The translations under genes were made by a program, and so were the position numbers. Positions 39,693 through 48,221 of a stretch of 64,000 bases of DNA are shown piece after piece. Source of the DNA: Clostridium sp. OF03-18AA (lineage in GTDB: Bacteria; Bacillota; Clostridia; Lachnospirales; Lachnospiraceae); the NCBI RefSeq assembly GCF_003478035.1, contig NZ_QUEP01000001.1, forward strand, positions 248,001 to 312,000, read 5' to 3'. Each line of letters opens with the position of its first letter. The stretch's first letter is position 1. A model generated the notes under the pieces. It worked only from the letters and a program-made list of their open reading frames with translations, searched no databases and had not been told where the DNA came from.

Positions 39693-40123
39693 TGGAATTC
39701 AATCTTGTTGTACCAGGTATTGAACTGGTCGGAACTACAGTAAAAACACTTACTATAGGCAATAATATAGTGGATGTCGAAAAGGAAGCAAAGAGAAGTT
39801 TTGGATTAAATATCAATGAACCACATTTCGAAGAAACGAATGATGTGTTCTTCGCACAAATGACAATTGATTTTGAGATTGATATAGAGCAGTCAGAAAA
39901 TCAAAATTGCCAAATTCAGTTATCTTTAGAAGGGGCTTTTATTTCCAGCTCAGATGTAGATAAAGATACATTTCGACAGTTAGTTATAGTGAACGGAGCA
40001 GCGGCAATTATCGGTATAGCCAGGGGAAAAATAGAAACGATTACTTCAAATGTTTTCAACAATGGAAAAATTGTTATCCCATTTATCAATGTGATAGATT
40101 ATTATAAGAGTTTGTCAGAATAG
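39692..40123 (+). CDS. SecB-like chaperone of a toxin-antitoxin-chaperone module
   Basis: A 143-residue protein. The C-terminal half resembles SecB: VNGAAAIIGIARGKIETITS, then KIVIPFINVIDYYKSL aligns with the SecB helix and the PxNF-type end. The N-terminal strands (FFAQMTIDFEIDIEQ, CQIQLSLEGAF) fit the SecB beta-sheet. It starts at the ATG overlapping the antitoxin stop, preceded by AAGGAGG. Clostridia normally lack a general SecB, so a dedicated chaperone that guards the antitoxin is the likely role. Similarity is judged by eye. Confidence 0.72.
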   Translation: MEFNLVVPGIELVGTTVKTLTIGNNIVDVEKEAKRSFGLNINEPHFEETNDVFFAQMTIDFEIDIEQSENQNCQIQLSLEGAFISSSDVDKDTFRQLVIVNGAAAIIGIARGKIETITSNVFNNGKIVIPFINVIDYYKSLSE

Positions 40124-40193
40124 GCTTGCATGGTAAGCATATGACGAATATATATGTGAAAAGCTCATGCAGGAATGGCAAAGCAGAAAATGA

Positions 40194-40221
40194 TTGACGC
40201 TATTTTGGAATATGGTATACT
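40194..40221 (+). promoter_or_regulatory. Promoter of the GntR gene with operator-like -10 region
   Basis: TTGACG (40194-40199), 16-base spacer, TATACT (40216-40221). The -10 region reads TGGTATACTA, nearly the TGGTATACCA core of the palindromes at 41135 and 41213, so autorepression is plausible. Confidence 0.6.
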
Positions 40222-40282
40222 AAAAATAATATACGAACATGATTGGAAACAGATCAAAAATGAAAATACAGGGGGGAAGTCA

Positions 40283-40993
40283 ATGGAACATGTTCAGTTG
40301 ACAGCTATCGATAAAAACGAAATATATTCAGAAAAGGTCTATCGTCAGCTGAAACAGTTGATTGTTGCAAATCATATTAAACCAGGAGAAATTCTGAACG
40401 AGAGGGAATTAGCGGATTCCTTATCAGTCAGCAGAACTCCGATCAGAGATGCCCTGAGGAGTCTTGAGCAGGAAGGATGGATTTCAAAAAAAGGGAAATT
40501 TAAGGTTGTGAGTCTTTTGACCTGGAAAAATGTGCAAAGTCTGATGGAGATTCGCCGTCCTCTGGAACTGATGTCCTATGATCTTGCTGTTCAGAAGATG
40601 ACAGATCAGGATGTGAGGGACTTAGAGCATATTTATGAAAATATGGAGATGATCGCGAAAAAACAGGAAAAAGCATCTCACTATGAGGCCATGGCGGCGG
40701 ATATCGAATTTCATTTACAGCTTGCAAGAATCTCGAGAAATGATAACGTGCTTCATATTATGTCTGAGCTTGGAGATCAACTGATCAGGACGTCTGTCTT
40801 ATCGGTACGTTATGGGGACTTTTCTCTGGACACCTACTGCAGTAATCATAGCAGGCTGTTGGAGTGCCTGAAAAACCATGAGTACCAGAAAGGTAGAGAG
40901 GAATTAGAGCAGCATATTTCTGTGTGGGAAGGCCATCTGAAAAAGGTTCCGGAAATTCTGCAGATCAACAGCGATGAGAATCTGGTGTTCTGA
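40283..40993 (+). CDS. GntR-family transcriptional regulator (FadR/FCD subfamily)
   Basis: A 236-residue regulator. The N-terminal winged helix has NERELADSLSVSRTPIRDALRSLEQEGW, split here as landmarks NERELADSL and RTPIRDALRSLE. The all-helical FCD ligand-binding domain (about 90-225) has the metal-site Asp/His pattern (DIEFHLQLARISRN). Such proteins sense sugar acids or related carboxylates. ATG 40283 after GGGGGGAAG is preferred over the 36-codon longer frame. It is followed by an RraA-like gene preceded by two matching palindromes. Confidence 0.85.
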   Translation: MEHVQLTAIDKNEIYSEKVYRQLKQLIVANHIKPGEILNERELADSLSVSRTPIRDALRSLEQEGWISKKGKFKVVSLLTWKNVQSLMEIRRPLELMSYDLAVQKMTDQDVRDLEHIYENMEMIAKKQEKASHYEAMAADIEFHLQLARISRNDNVLHIMSELGDQLIRTSVLSVRYGDFSLDTYCSNHSRLLECLKNHEYQKGREELEQHISVWEGHLKKVPEILQINSDENLVF

Positions 40994-41134
40994 TGTAACC
41001 TCTGCTCTTTCTTTGCTGTTGTGAAAAATGTATATGTTTTTGAGGGGATATTTATATATTTTGTACAATATTGAAATATCGGGTAAAAGGTACTTGAAAA
41101 TTTGAAGAACAGGTGATATATTTTAAATATAAAT

Positions 41135-41148
41135 TTTGGTATACCAAA
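41135..41148. promoter_or_regulatory. GntR operator 1 (TTTGGTATACCAAA)
   Basis: A perfect 14-bp palindrome, followed by TACGGAA, 110 bases before the RraA-like gene. It closely matches the AATTGGTATACCAATT core known for FCD regulators such as UxuR/ExuR. Confidence 0.7.
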
Positions 41149-41212
41149 TACGGAAAAATCAAGAAGGTCATTTTATTCATATCGCTGATGGCGATATTAT
41201 AAAAAACAAATT

Positions 41213-41226
41213 TTCGGTATACCGAA
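41213..41226. promoter_or_regulatory. GntR operator 2 (TTCGGTATACCGAA)
   Basis: A second perfect 14-bp palindrome, centred 78 bases from operator 1 and again followed by TACGGAA. Two aligned sites would suit looping or cooperative binding. Confidence 0.7.
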
Positions 41227-41257
41227 TACGGAATATTAAAATATGGAGGTATTTCTT

Positions 41258-41923
41258 ATGGACATGAACGAATTATTTGCACGTGCGTTAAAGACAGACC
41301 CGGCTCAGATCGGACATTATGTTCAGGGCGGATTCATGGATGCAAGCATCAAACCGATCAGCGAAGATATCAAGATGATCGGACCGGCATTCACCGTAAG
41401 ACTTCCAGGCAACGATAACGCAATGCTTTACTACGCAATGAAACGTGCTCCGAAGGGGTCCGTTGTTGTTATTGACCGTATGGGTGACAAGCGTGTGGCT
41501 GCTGTCGGTGAGATGGTTGTTCAGGCTGCGAAGAGTCTTGGACTTGCAGGTATTATCGTTGATGGACCGAATACTGATACACGTCCGATTAAGGCTCTCG
41601 GTTTCCCGTTATTCTCCACAGGACGTGCTTCCGTAACAAATACATTAAAGGGAATCGACGGCGAGTACAATGTTCCGGTATGCTGCGGTGGTGCAGTTGT
41701 TAATCCGGGTGACATCGTATACGGAGATGTAGACGGTGTTATTGTAGCTCCAGCTGACCGATTTGCGGAATTAGTTGAAAAGGCAGAAGCTGCAGACCGC
41801 AACGAAGTAGAGTGGAGAAAGAATTTTGCGGAAGGTAAATATCTGGATGCGCTGATCAACATCGACCGTCTGGTTGAGGAAGGCGTTAAAGGAAAAATTG
41901 CAGATCTGATGAAAGTTGACTAA
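41258..41923 (+). CDS. RraA/HMG-CHA aldolase-family protein (copy 1)
   Basis: A 221-residue member of the RraA-like fold, which includes 4-hydroxy-4-methyl-2-oxoglutarate aldolases, oxaloacetate decarboxylases and the RNase E inhibitor RraA. Family stretches GPAFTVRLPG, GDKRVAAVGEMVVQAA and VVNPGDIVYGDVDGV are clear. The active-site segment reads GIIVDGPNTDT, lacking the Arg of the usual VDGxxRD while keeping the metal-binding Asp. ATG 41258 follows GGAGGT. Monocistronic under the GntR operators. Confidence 0.8.
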   Translation: MDMNELFARALKTDPAQIGHYVQGGFMDASIKPISEDIKMIGPAFTVRLPGNDNAMLYYAMKRAPKGSVVVIDRMGDKRVAAVGEMVVQAAKSLGLAGIIVDGPNTDTRPIKALGFPLFSTGRASVTNTLKGIDGEYNVPVCCGGAVVNPGDIVYGDVDGVIVAPADRFAELVEKAEAADRNEVEWRKNFAEGKYLDALINIDRLVEEGVKGKIADLMKVD

Positions 41924-41966
41924 TCGAAATAAGAGATCGTAGAAAATAGCGACCTTTTCCAGATAA

Positions 41967-42028
41967 CTCCCTTTCCGAATGTTTTGGCAATGTGGCTGAT
42001 TTTCGGAAAGGGAGATTTTATATTTTTA
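41967..42028 (+). terminator. Terminator after RraA-like copy 1
   Basis: CTCCCTTTCCGAA (41967-41979) and TTCGGAAAGGGAG (42002-42014) pair perfectly over 13 bp, followed by ATTTTATATTTTT. Confidence 0.85.
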
Positions 42029-42134
42029 AGCCTTGGTGGAAATTTAACAAAAATAAGACACCTGTTCAAAATAATAACTGGATAAACGAATGCAATTGGG
42101 GGAAATATAGAATTTAATTATGGTGTGTTCCGAA

Positions 42135-42161
42135 TTGACAAAAATAATCGAACATTATAAT
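42135..42161 (+). promoter_or_regulatory. Sigma-70-type promoter for the sigma-54 activator gene
   Basis: Consensus TTGACA (42135-42140) and TATAAT (42156-42161) with a short 15-base spacer. It would give a leader of about 115 bases. Nothing else is seen in this gap. Confidence 0.6.
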
Positions 42162-42284
42162 ATATTCGAGAGGGGCGTTTTAGCAGCCTGAGAAAAATAC
42201 AGGCAGATATGAAACCGAGTTGATAAAAACGGCAGTAAATGCGAGGAAAGCTGTCGGCTATAAGAGTTAGAAGGGGAAATATCT

Positions 42285-44087
42285 ATGAAATTAACAGATA
42301 TCAAAGAGTATCTGGATACGCTATGTGAGTCGTTCGCAGCCGTATTAAATCTGGAATTTACAATTACAAATATTGATCCGCTGGAACGTGTTGCCGGATC
42401 GAATGACTGGTTCAAGACCCATGGTTCTGCATATAGAGAAGATGAGATGCGGCCCGAGTGGAAAAATGGTTTTTCCCTCCAGATGGCAGCAACAAAAAAG
42501 CCAGTGATCGTTCGTGATGCACTGGCTTATATGGAGAAATATTACTATGATGACAGGAAATTCGATTTTGCGAATTACGCACTGATCGGTCATCCGATTC
42601 TTGTAGGACCAGAGGAAAACGTTGAGGGGTGTGTGTATTTCGCATCCTTTGACAAGGAACAGAAGAAACTGATCGAGACAAAAGAGGACCAGCTGCTGTT
42701 ATGTATTGAGAAGATATCCAATTTGATTGCCAGCAAGCTGGAACAGGAAGATCTGGTGGATCAGATGAGGGTGCTTAATAACAATCTTACCTATGTGGTA
42801 GAGACCATGGAAGAAGGAGCACTTCTGATCTCATCGAACGGAGAGATCCGTCATATCAACAAGCTGGCAAAGATATATCTGCATTTAGATGAACCGAAGC
42901 TTGGCGAGATGCTCCTCCAGGACGTGAAGGAAGTCGCTGAAAATACCGTAAAGACACACCGGAACAACATTCGTGAGATCCACAGGACCGTGGATGATTT
43001 CCAGTTCCTTCTCCAGGTGAAGAGTCTGTACGTCAATGAGAGCGACGGGGATGTTCTCTGTATCATAAGCCCGTTCTCCCAGATTCAGGAGCAGATCAAC
43101 CAGACAGAGGGAGATACAAATGGGATCGAGAATCAGCTGGTCTTTGCGGATAAGAAGATGCGGGAGCTTGTGAGCCAGGCGACAGTGACAGCCCGTCACA
43201 ACACAAATGTTCTGATCACAGGGGAGAGCGGAACAGGAAAAGAACTTTTCGCCCGCCTGATTCACGCGAAAAGCTCCAGGAAAGATGGACCGTTCGTCGC
43301 GATGAACTGCGCAGCGATTCCGGAGTCCCTGATGGAAAGTGAGCTGTTCGGATACGAGGAAGGTGCTTTTACCGGCGCGAGAAAAGGCGGAAAAATCGGT
43401 AAGATCCAGCTGGCCCACAAGGGAACCTTTTTCCTGGATGAGATCGGCGAGATGCCGTTATATCTCCAGGCAAAACTTCTCCGTGTCCTGAGTGAGAGAA
43501 AGATCGACCGAATCGGAAGCAATTCTAATTCCCTGATCGACGTGGATGTGCGGATTATTGCCGCGACAAACAGAAACTTAGAGGAAATGATCGAGAGGAA
43601 GGAATTCCGGGAAGACCTGTATTACCGACTGAACGTGGTTCCGCTTCATCTGCCGCCTTTAAGGGAACGGGCGGGAGATATTCCTGTTCTTGTCCAGTAT
43701 TTCCTCGGAAAATATGATAAGATCCTCGAGAAAGATATCCGCGGAGTGTCCACTCTTGTTCTCGAAAAACTGATGGAATATTGCTGGCCGGGAAATGTCA
43801 GGGAATTGGAAAATTGCGTGGAATATATGATGACGTTCGAGAAAAGTAACGTGATTTCCATGGACGTTCTTCCAGAAAAGATCAACGGTCTAAAATCTGA
43901 GAATGGCGAGGGTGAAAAGAAGACGTTAAAGGAGCTTCTCCATGAAAAAGAAGTGGATGTATTAAAGAATAAAGTAAAAAAATATGGAGGACAGCCGACG
44001 AAGAAGCAGATTAAAGAGATCTGTGATGAGCTGGATATCAGTGTGGCATCCTATTATAGAAAAATGAATGAGTTTATTAAGGAATAA
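42285..44087 (+). CDS. Sigma-54-dependent transcriptional activator
   Basis: A 600-residue enhancer-binding protein. The N-terminal GAF-like sensory region (about 1-150) is followed by a PAS-like domain (about 160-270) and the AAA+ domain. The AAA+ part has Walker A TGESGTGKELFARLIH, the sigma-54-contact loop GAFTGA, Walker B GTFFLDEIGEMP and the arginine-finger region (REDLYYRLNVVPLHLPPLRER). The C-terminal DNA-binding part is short and not a typical Fis helix (GGQPTKKQIKEICDELDISV). ATG 42285 follows AAGGGGAAAT. The next transcription unit has a textbook sigma-54 promoter. Confidence 0.9.
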   Translation: MKLTDIKEYLDTLCESFAAVLNLEFTITNIDPLERVAGSNDWFKTHGSAYREDEMRPEWKNGFSLQMAATKKPVIVRDALAYMEKYYYDDRKFDFANYALIGHPILVGPEENVEGCVYFASFDKEQKKLIETKEDQLLLCIEKISNLIASKLEQEDLVDQMRVLNNNLTYVVETMEEGALLISSNGEIRHINKLAKIYLHLDEPKLGEMLLQDVKEVAENTVKTHRNNIREIHRTVDDFQFLLQVKSLYVNESDGDVLCIISPFSQIQEQINQTEGDTNGIENQLVFADKKMRELVSQATVTARHNTNVLITGESGTGKELFARLIHAKSSRKDGPFVAMNCAAIPESLMESELFGYEEGAFTGARKGGKIGKIQLAHKGTFFLDEIGEMPLYLQAKLLRVLSERKIDRIGSNSNSLIDVDVRIIAATNRNLEEMIERKEFREDLYYRLNVVPLHLPPLRERAGDIPVLVQYFLGKYDKILEKDIRGVSTLVLEKLMEYCWPGNVRELENCVEYMMTFEKSNVISMDVLPEKINGLKSENGEGEKKTLKELLHEKEVDVLKNKVKKYGGQPTKKQIKEICDELDISVASYYRKMNEFIKE

Positions 44088-44093
44088 AGGGAG

Positions 44094-44140
44094 AAGACTT
44101 ATAATTTTTAAGTGAAGTTATAAGTCTTTTCCGTTTTTTT
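44094..44140 (+). terminator. Terminator after the activator gene
   Basis: AAGACTTATAA (44094-44104) pairs with TTATAAGTCTT (44118-44128), followed by TTCCGTTTTTTT. Confidence 0.85.
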
Positions 44141-44203
44141 GATAAGCAGATGGTCTGATTTGGACCAAATATGAAAATTGAGTAAGTCTGAAACATAACG
44201 GAA

Positions 44204-44250
44204 GTCTCAAAAGTGAGAAAAATATCGAAATAATGTCTAAAAAATGAGAC
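44204..44250. promoter_or_regulatory. Paired inverted repeats: candidate enhancer sites
   Basis: GTCTCAAAAGTGAGA (44204-44218, with TCTCA / TGAGA arms) and GTCTAAAAAATGAGAC (44235-44250) share a GTCTnAAAA-TGAGA pattern. They lie about 140-185 bases before the sigma-54 promoter, the usual enhancer distance, so the activator encoded upstream probably binds here. Confidence 0.6.
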
Positions 44251-44388
44251 TAAAACAGCCGATACATACTAATTGTAAGGTGAAAAGAAAAATGGAAATT
44301 GTGAAAAACGCACAAAAACAGCACTCAAAAAGGCAGATATAACCAAAAAAATGTGCAAAACTATAAAAAGAGGGGAATTTGCTGAATT

Positions 44389-44404
44389 TGGCACATGGGT
44401 TGCT
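44389..44404 (+). promoter_or_regulatory. Sigma-54 (-24/-12) promoter
   Basis: TGGCACATGGGTTGCT matches the consensus TGGCAC-N5-TTGCW exactly, with GG at -24 and GC at -12 in the correct ten-base phase. It drives the RraA-TRAP-amidase operon starting at 44508. Confidence 0.9.
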
Positions 44405-44507
44405 ATATATAAGTGCAGAAGCATTGAACGAAACAAAATAAGATCCTCCGGGACCGCAGGGCGGTTTGGAGAATGCTTACTACAAAGAATCAAAAGGAGA
44501 GGAAATT

Positions 44508-45197
44508 ATGGCATTAACAAAAGAACTCATCGATCGTTTTATGAAGGTTGATCCGGCACAGCTTGGGCATTTTGTAAAGAACGGATATATGAATACCAGC
44601 ATCAAACCGGTATCCAAAGATTTCAAGATGATCGGGCCGGCTGTTACCGTAAGAATGACAGGCGACAGCAACATCATGTTATATTACGCAGTTGAACATG
44701 CACCGAAGGGTTCCGTAATCGTTGTAGACCGCGGCGGAGAAAACATTCACGCATGTTGCGGTGACGGATGTTCCTTAAACGCGCAGTGCCAGGGAATGGC
44801 AGGAATCGTTATCGATGGACCGGCAACAGACTCCGCAGGAATCGTATCCGTAGGACTTCCGGTATTCGCTACAGGACTTTCCGTTGTGACAACTACTATT
44901 AAAGAAGATAAGACCGCAAGCTTCAATGTACCGGTCAACTGCTGCGGCGTTGTTGTAAATCCGGGCGACATTATTTTCGGAAACGCTGAGGGTGTAATCG
45001 TTATGAAACCGGAAGAGTGCGAGAAACTCTTAGAGATGGGCGAAGCTGGAAACCGCGCAGAGCAGGCTCCGGACGGAATGTTCGCAGGCTTCAGAAGTGG
45101 AAAGAAGATGTCCGATTACTTCCCGATCATCAACGACGCGTTAAAGATCGCCGGTGAGGAAGCAAATCCGTGGGAAGATGCAGAGAAAAATAAATAA
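44508..45197 (+). CDS. RraA/HMG-CHA aldolase-family protein (copy 2)
   Basis: A 229-residue paralogue of the gene at 41258 (KVDPAQLGHFVKNGYMNTSIKPVSKDF against TDPAQIGHYVQGGFMDASIKPISEDI as landmarks). Again the active-site loop lacks Arg: GIVIDGPATDS. It has a Cys-rich stretch IHACCGDGCSLNAQC where copy 1 has RVAAVGEMV. ATG 44508 (MALTKELIDRF) follows AAAAGGAGAGG; the longer frame from 44466 is less likely. First gene of the sigma-54 operon. Confidence 0.8.
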   Translation: MALTKELIDRFMKVDPAQLGHFVKNGYMNTSIKPVSKDFKMIGPAVTVRMTGDSNIMLYYAVEHAPKGSVIVVDRGGENIHACCGDGCSLNAQCQGMAGIVIDGPATDSAGIVSVGLPVFATGLSVVTTTIKEDKTASFNVPVNCCGVVVNPGDIIFGNAEGVIVMKPEECEKLLEMGEAGNRAEQAPDGMFAGFRSGKKMSDYFPIINDALKIAGEEANPWEDAEKNK

Positions 45198-45232
45198 GAT
45201 TAACATAACCAAAGAAAACAGGAGGATTACAC

Positions 45233-46303
45233 ATGAAAAAAACATTAGCAATGGTACTGGCAGCAGGTATGGTAGCTACAATGCTCGGCGGATGCTCATC
45301 AGGCGGTTCCTCTACACCGGCGACAACAGCGGCAGCAGGCGGAACGACACAGGCAGCTTCAAACACAGCAGCGAGCGGTGATGTCGTAAAGTTATCCTTA
45401 GCAACAAAGGTTGCGGCAGACAGCTTTGAGGGAAAATCCTTCCAAGATTTCGCTGATCTTGTAAAAGAATACACAAACGGAACCGTTGAAGTAACTGTAT
45501 ATCCGAGTGAGCAGTTAGGCGACTCCACAACAGTAGTCAGCAACATGCAGTTAGGTACTGTTGATATGTACTGTGAGGGTGGTATCTTCTACTTAGGATA
45601 CGGTGTAGACACAGGTATCTGCTCTTACCCGTTCTTATTTGACAGCTGGGATAAATATGAAGAGATCGTAAAAGGCGATTTCGGTAAATTACAGGAACAG
45701 CAGCTTGAGTCCGCAGGATTTAAACTCATCAACACAAACCGTGACTGGAGACGTGGACCGTACTACGTTACATGCTCTACAAAGCCGATCACAAGCGTTG
45801 CTGATTTAAAGGCAATGAGACTTCGTTCCGCAGATTCTCCTGTATTCATGGAAGCAATGAAATCTCTCGGTGTAACAACAACCGTTGTCAATTACAGTGA
45901 GTGCTATATGGCTCTTCAGCAGGGGCAGGTCGACGCTGTTAACTGCCCGATTTCAAATGTAGAGTCCATGGCATTCTACGAGGTTGGACCTTATGTAACA
46001 CGTATGGACTGCTATCCGGCAGAACTCTGGATGGTTATGAACCTCAACAAGTTTAACAGTCTTACAGCAGACCAGCAGGATGCACTTATCCGCGCAGCGA
46101 ACGATGCGGCTACACACTCCAATGAGACCATCGACAAAGAAGTTGACGATATGATTGCAAGACTTGAAGCCAAAGGCGGCGTTACATTTGATCTTGACTT
46201 TGATGACAGCATTTTCGCAGACGCTCTGAAAGATTACTACAAAGGCTTAGCCGCAAAGGGCGAATTCAACGAGATCATCGTTAAAGAACTTGGCTTAAAC
46301 TAA
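45233..46303 (+). CDS. dctP: TRAP transporter substrate-binding lipoprotein DctP
   Basis: A 356-residue binding protein. The signal peptide ends in lipobox MLGGC, followed by a Ser/Thr/Ala-rich linker. The DctP fold has the ligand-carboxylate Arg region AMRLRSADSPVF and the family motif ALQQGQVDAVNCPISN. It captures an organic acid for the two membrane subunits downstream. AGGAGG precedes the ATG. Ligand not predictable from sequence. Confidence 0.9.
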   Translation: MKKTLAMVLAAGMVATMLGGCSSGGSSTPATTAAAGGTTQAASNTAASGDVVKLSLATKVAADSFEGKSFQDFADLVKEYTNGTVEVTVYPSEQLGDSTTVVSNMQLGTVDMYCEGGIFYLGYGVDTGICSYPFLFDSWDKYEEIVKGDFGKLQEQQLESAGFKLINTNRDWRRGPYYVTCSTKPITSVADLKAMRLRSADSPVFMEAMKSLGVTTTVVNYSECYMALQQGQVDAVNCPISNVESMAFYEVGPYVTRMDCYPAELWMVMNLNKFNSLTADQQDALIRAANDAATHSNETIDKEVDDMIARLEAKGGVTFDLDFDDSIFADALKDYYKGLAAKGEFNEIIVKELGLN

Positions 46304-46407
46304 TCAACAGAACTGATTCACACAGACAGGCTTAAGGGAACTGGGTTCCTGATCCAGAGCGGTCGGGAACTTCTCCCAAAAGCTTAGCAATTTGCAGGAG
46401 TAAGCGT

Positions 46408-46908
46408 ATGAAAACATTGAAAAAAATATATGACGGCATCGTCGAAGTAGAAGGATGGATCGCCGTTGTTGCACTCGTTGCAGCAATTGTTTTAAACGCC
46501 TATGAGATCTTACAGAGAAACTTATGGGGAAATTCCTTTATCTGGATACAGGAAATCAGTGTGCTCTTAATGTTATGGTTCGCAATGCTCGGTCTCCCGA
46601 AAGTAGCGAATGACAATGCGGACATCTGCCTGGACTTATTTATCAATAAGCTTCCGCCTTCCGCACGAAAGATCGTTGGTCTCTTTGTGGCGGCCATGCT
46701 CGTATTCATGAACTATATATTATTAGTAAACCTCTATAAATTGTACTTATCACAGGGCAACAATGTGACGATTGTAGCGAGATATCCTCTTAAATTCAGA
46801 AGCTACGCTCTGTTCATAGGAATCGGAACAACAGAGATTAAATACATTGCGAACACTGTCAAAGCAGCACTTGCGGTTTTTGGAAAGAAAGGAGGAGATG
46901 AGAAATGA
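46408..46908 (+). CDS. dctQ: TRAP transporter small permease DctQ
   Basis: A 166-residue subunit with four membrane helices. The DctQ signature region FIWIQEISVLLMLWFAMLGLPKV (landmarks WIQEISVLLMLW) is clear, followed by the NADICLDLFINKLP loop. Its stop overlaps the start of the large permease (ATGA). A 100-base gap from dctP has a weak hairpin that may adjust binding-protein to permease ratio. Confidence 0.9.
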   Translation: MKTLKKIYDGIVEVEGWIAVVALVAAIVLNAYEILQRNLWGNSFIWIQEISVLLMLWFAMLGLPKVANDNADICLDLFINKLPPSARKIVGLFVAAMLVFMNYILLVNLYKLYLSQGNNVTIVARYPLKFRSYALFIGIGTTEIKYIANTVKAALAVFGKKGGDEK

Positions 46909-48188
46909 TTGCGATTTTCATGTTTATCATCCTGATTGTATTTGTACTCTTAGGAGCACCAATCTCCATGGCGATGGCAATCGGAGCGTTAGCCGCTATA
47001 AAATACAGCGGACTTGATCCTGTTATTATCCCAAGCCTTATTTCCGGCGGCATGAGTAACTACACACTTATGGCGATTCCATTTTTCATCTTTCTTGGAA
47101 ACATCATGAATAGCGGCGGTATCACTGAGAGAATCTTTGACTGGTGTGAAGCTCTTGTTGGACATATGAAAGGAAGTCTTGCACAGGTTAACGTTGTTAC
47201 ATCCGTTGTCTTTGCAGCAATCTCCGGTACTGCGGTTGCCAATGCGGCTGGGCTTGGAATGCTGGGCGTAAAGGCAATGAGAAGTAAAGGATACGACGGA
47301 AAGTTCTCCACCGGTGTAACCGTAGCGGCATCTCTGTTGGGACCGATCATTCCTCCCAGCGTTGTTTTACTGGTATTCGGTTCCCTTTCCAATACTTCCC
47401 CGGGAAAACTTTTTATGGCAGGTCTTCTTCCGGGACTTATTCTTGCGGCAGCGTTAATGGCACAGATTTACTTCATGTGTGCGACCGGAAAAGTACAGTG
47501 CCCAGAACCAGAAAAATTTAGTCTTAAGAAACTTATCACTGCAACAAAGAGAAGTATCTTCGCGCTTCTCTGCCCGGTATTATTATTCCTCGGCGTTGGT
47601 ACCGGTGTCGCAACAGCAACAGAGGTCGGTATCCTTGGATGCGTATATGCAATCTTTGTAAGCATCATTTACAAGACATTCTCTCTCAAGAACCTGATTG
47701 ATGCGCTCAAGAAGACAATTACTTCGGCATCCTCCATCATGTTCCTTACAGGTGTTGGTTCTGTTATCGCATGGGTCATGACAAAAGAACAGGTTCCGCA
47801 AACTATCACAAACGCATTGGTTGGTTTTACTTCCAGTAAGTATGTCGTCCTCTTGATCATCCTCTTTATCCTTCTTTTCCTTGGATGCTTCATGGATGGT
47901 ACTTCTATCCAGCTCGTTATGGTTCCTGTATTAATGCCGATTGCGGCAGCTTTCGGAATCGATATGATCCACCTTGGCGTTGTCGTTGCCCTCGCGGTAA
48001 CGATCGGAGCTTCCACTCCGCCGGTAGGTGTGTGTCTGTTCGTACTCAGTACAGTAACGGGAGAACCTCTTGAGAACGTAATTGCAGGTACAAAGACCTT
48101 CTATCTTCCGATCTTTATAGCACTTTTATTTGTAACATTCTTCCCGCCGATCGTAACATGGCTTCCGAATTTACTGCTTGGTGCTTAA
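46905..48188 (+). CDS. dctM: TRAP transporter large permease DctM
   Basis: A 427-residue subunit with about twelve membrane segments. Family stretches are present: GAPISMAMAIG, NIMNSGGITERIF, SVVFAAISGTAVANAAGLG, PPSVVLLVFGSLSNTSPGKLFMAGLLPG and the C-terminal GASTPPVGVCLFV. It carries Na+-coupled solute import with DctQ and DctP. Confidence 0.92.
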   Translation: MIAIFMFIILIVFVLLGAPISMAMAIGALAAIKYSGLDPVIIPSLISGGMSNYTLMAIPFFIFLGNIMNSGGITERIFDWCEALVGHMKGSLAQVNVVTSVVFAAISGTAVANAAGLGMLGVKAMRSKGYDGKFSTGVTVAASLLGPIIPPSVVLLVFGSLSNTSPGKLFMAGLLPGLILAAALMAQIYFMCATGKVQCPEPEKFSLKKLITATKRSIFALLCPVLLFLGVGTGVATATEVGILGCVYAIFVSIIYKTFSLKNLIDALKKTITSASSIMFLTGVGSVIAWVMTKEQVPQTITNALVGFTSSKYVVLLIILFILLFLGCFMDGTSIQLVMVPVLMPIAAAFGIDMIHLGVVVALAVTIGASTPPVGVCLFVLSTVTGEPLENVIAGTKTFYLPIFIALLFVTFFPPIVTWLPNLLLGA

Positions 48189-48221
48189 TGTAATGCTAAA
48201 AATGATAAAGGTGGTATTCTT

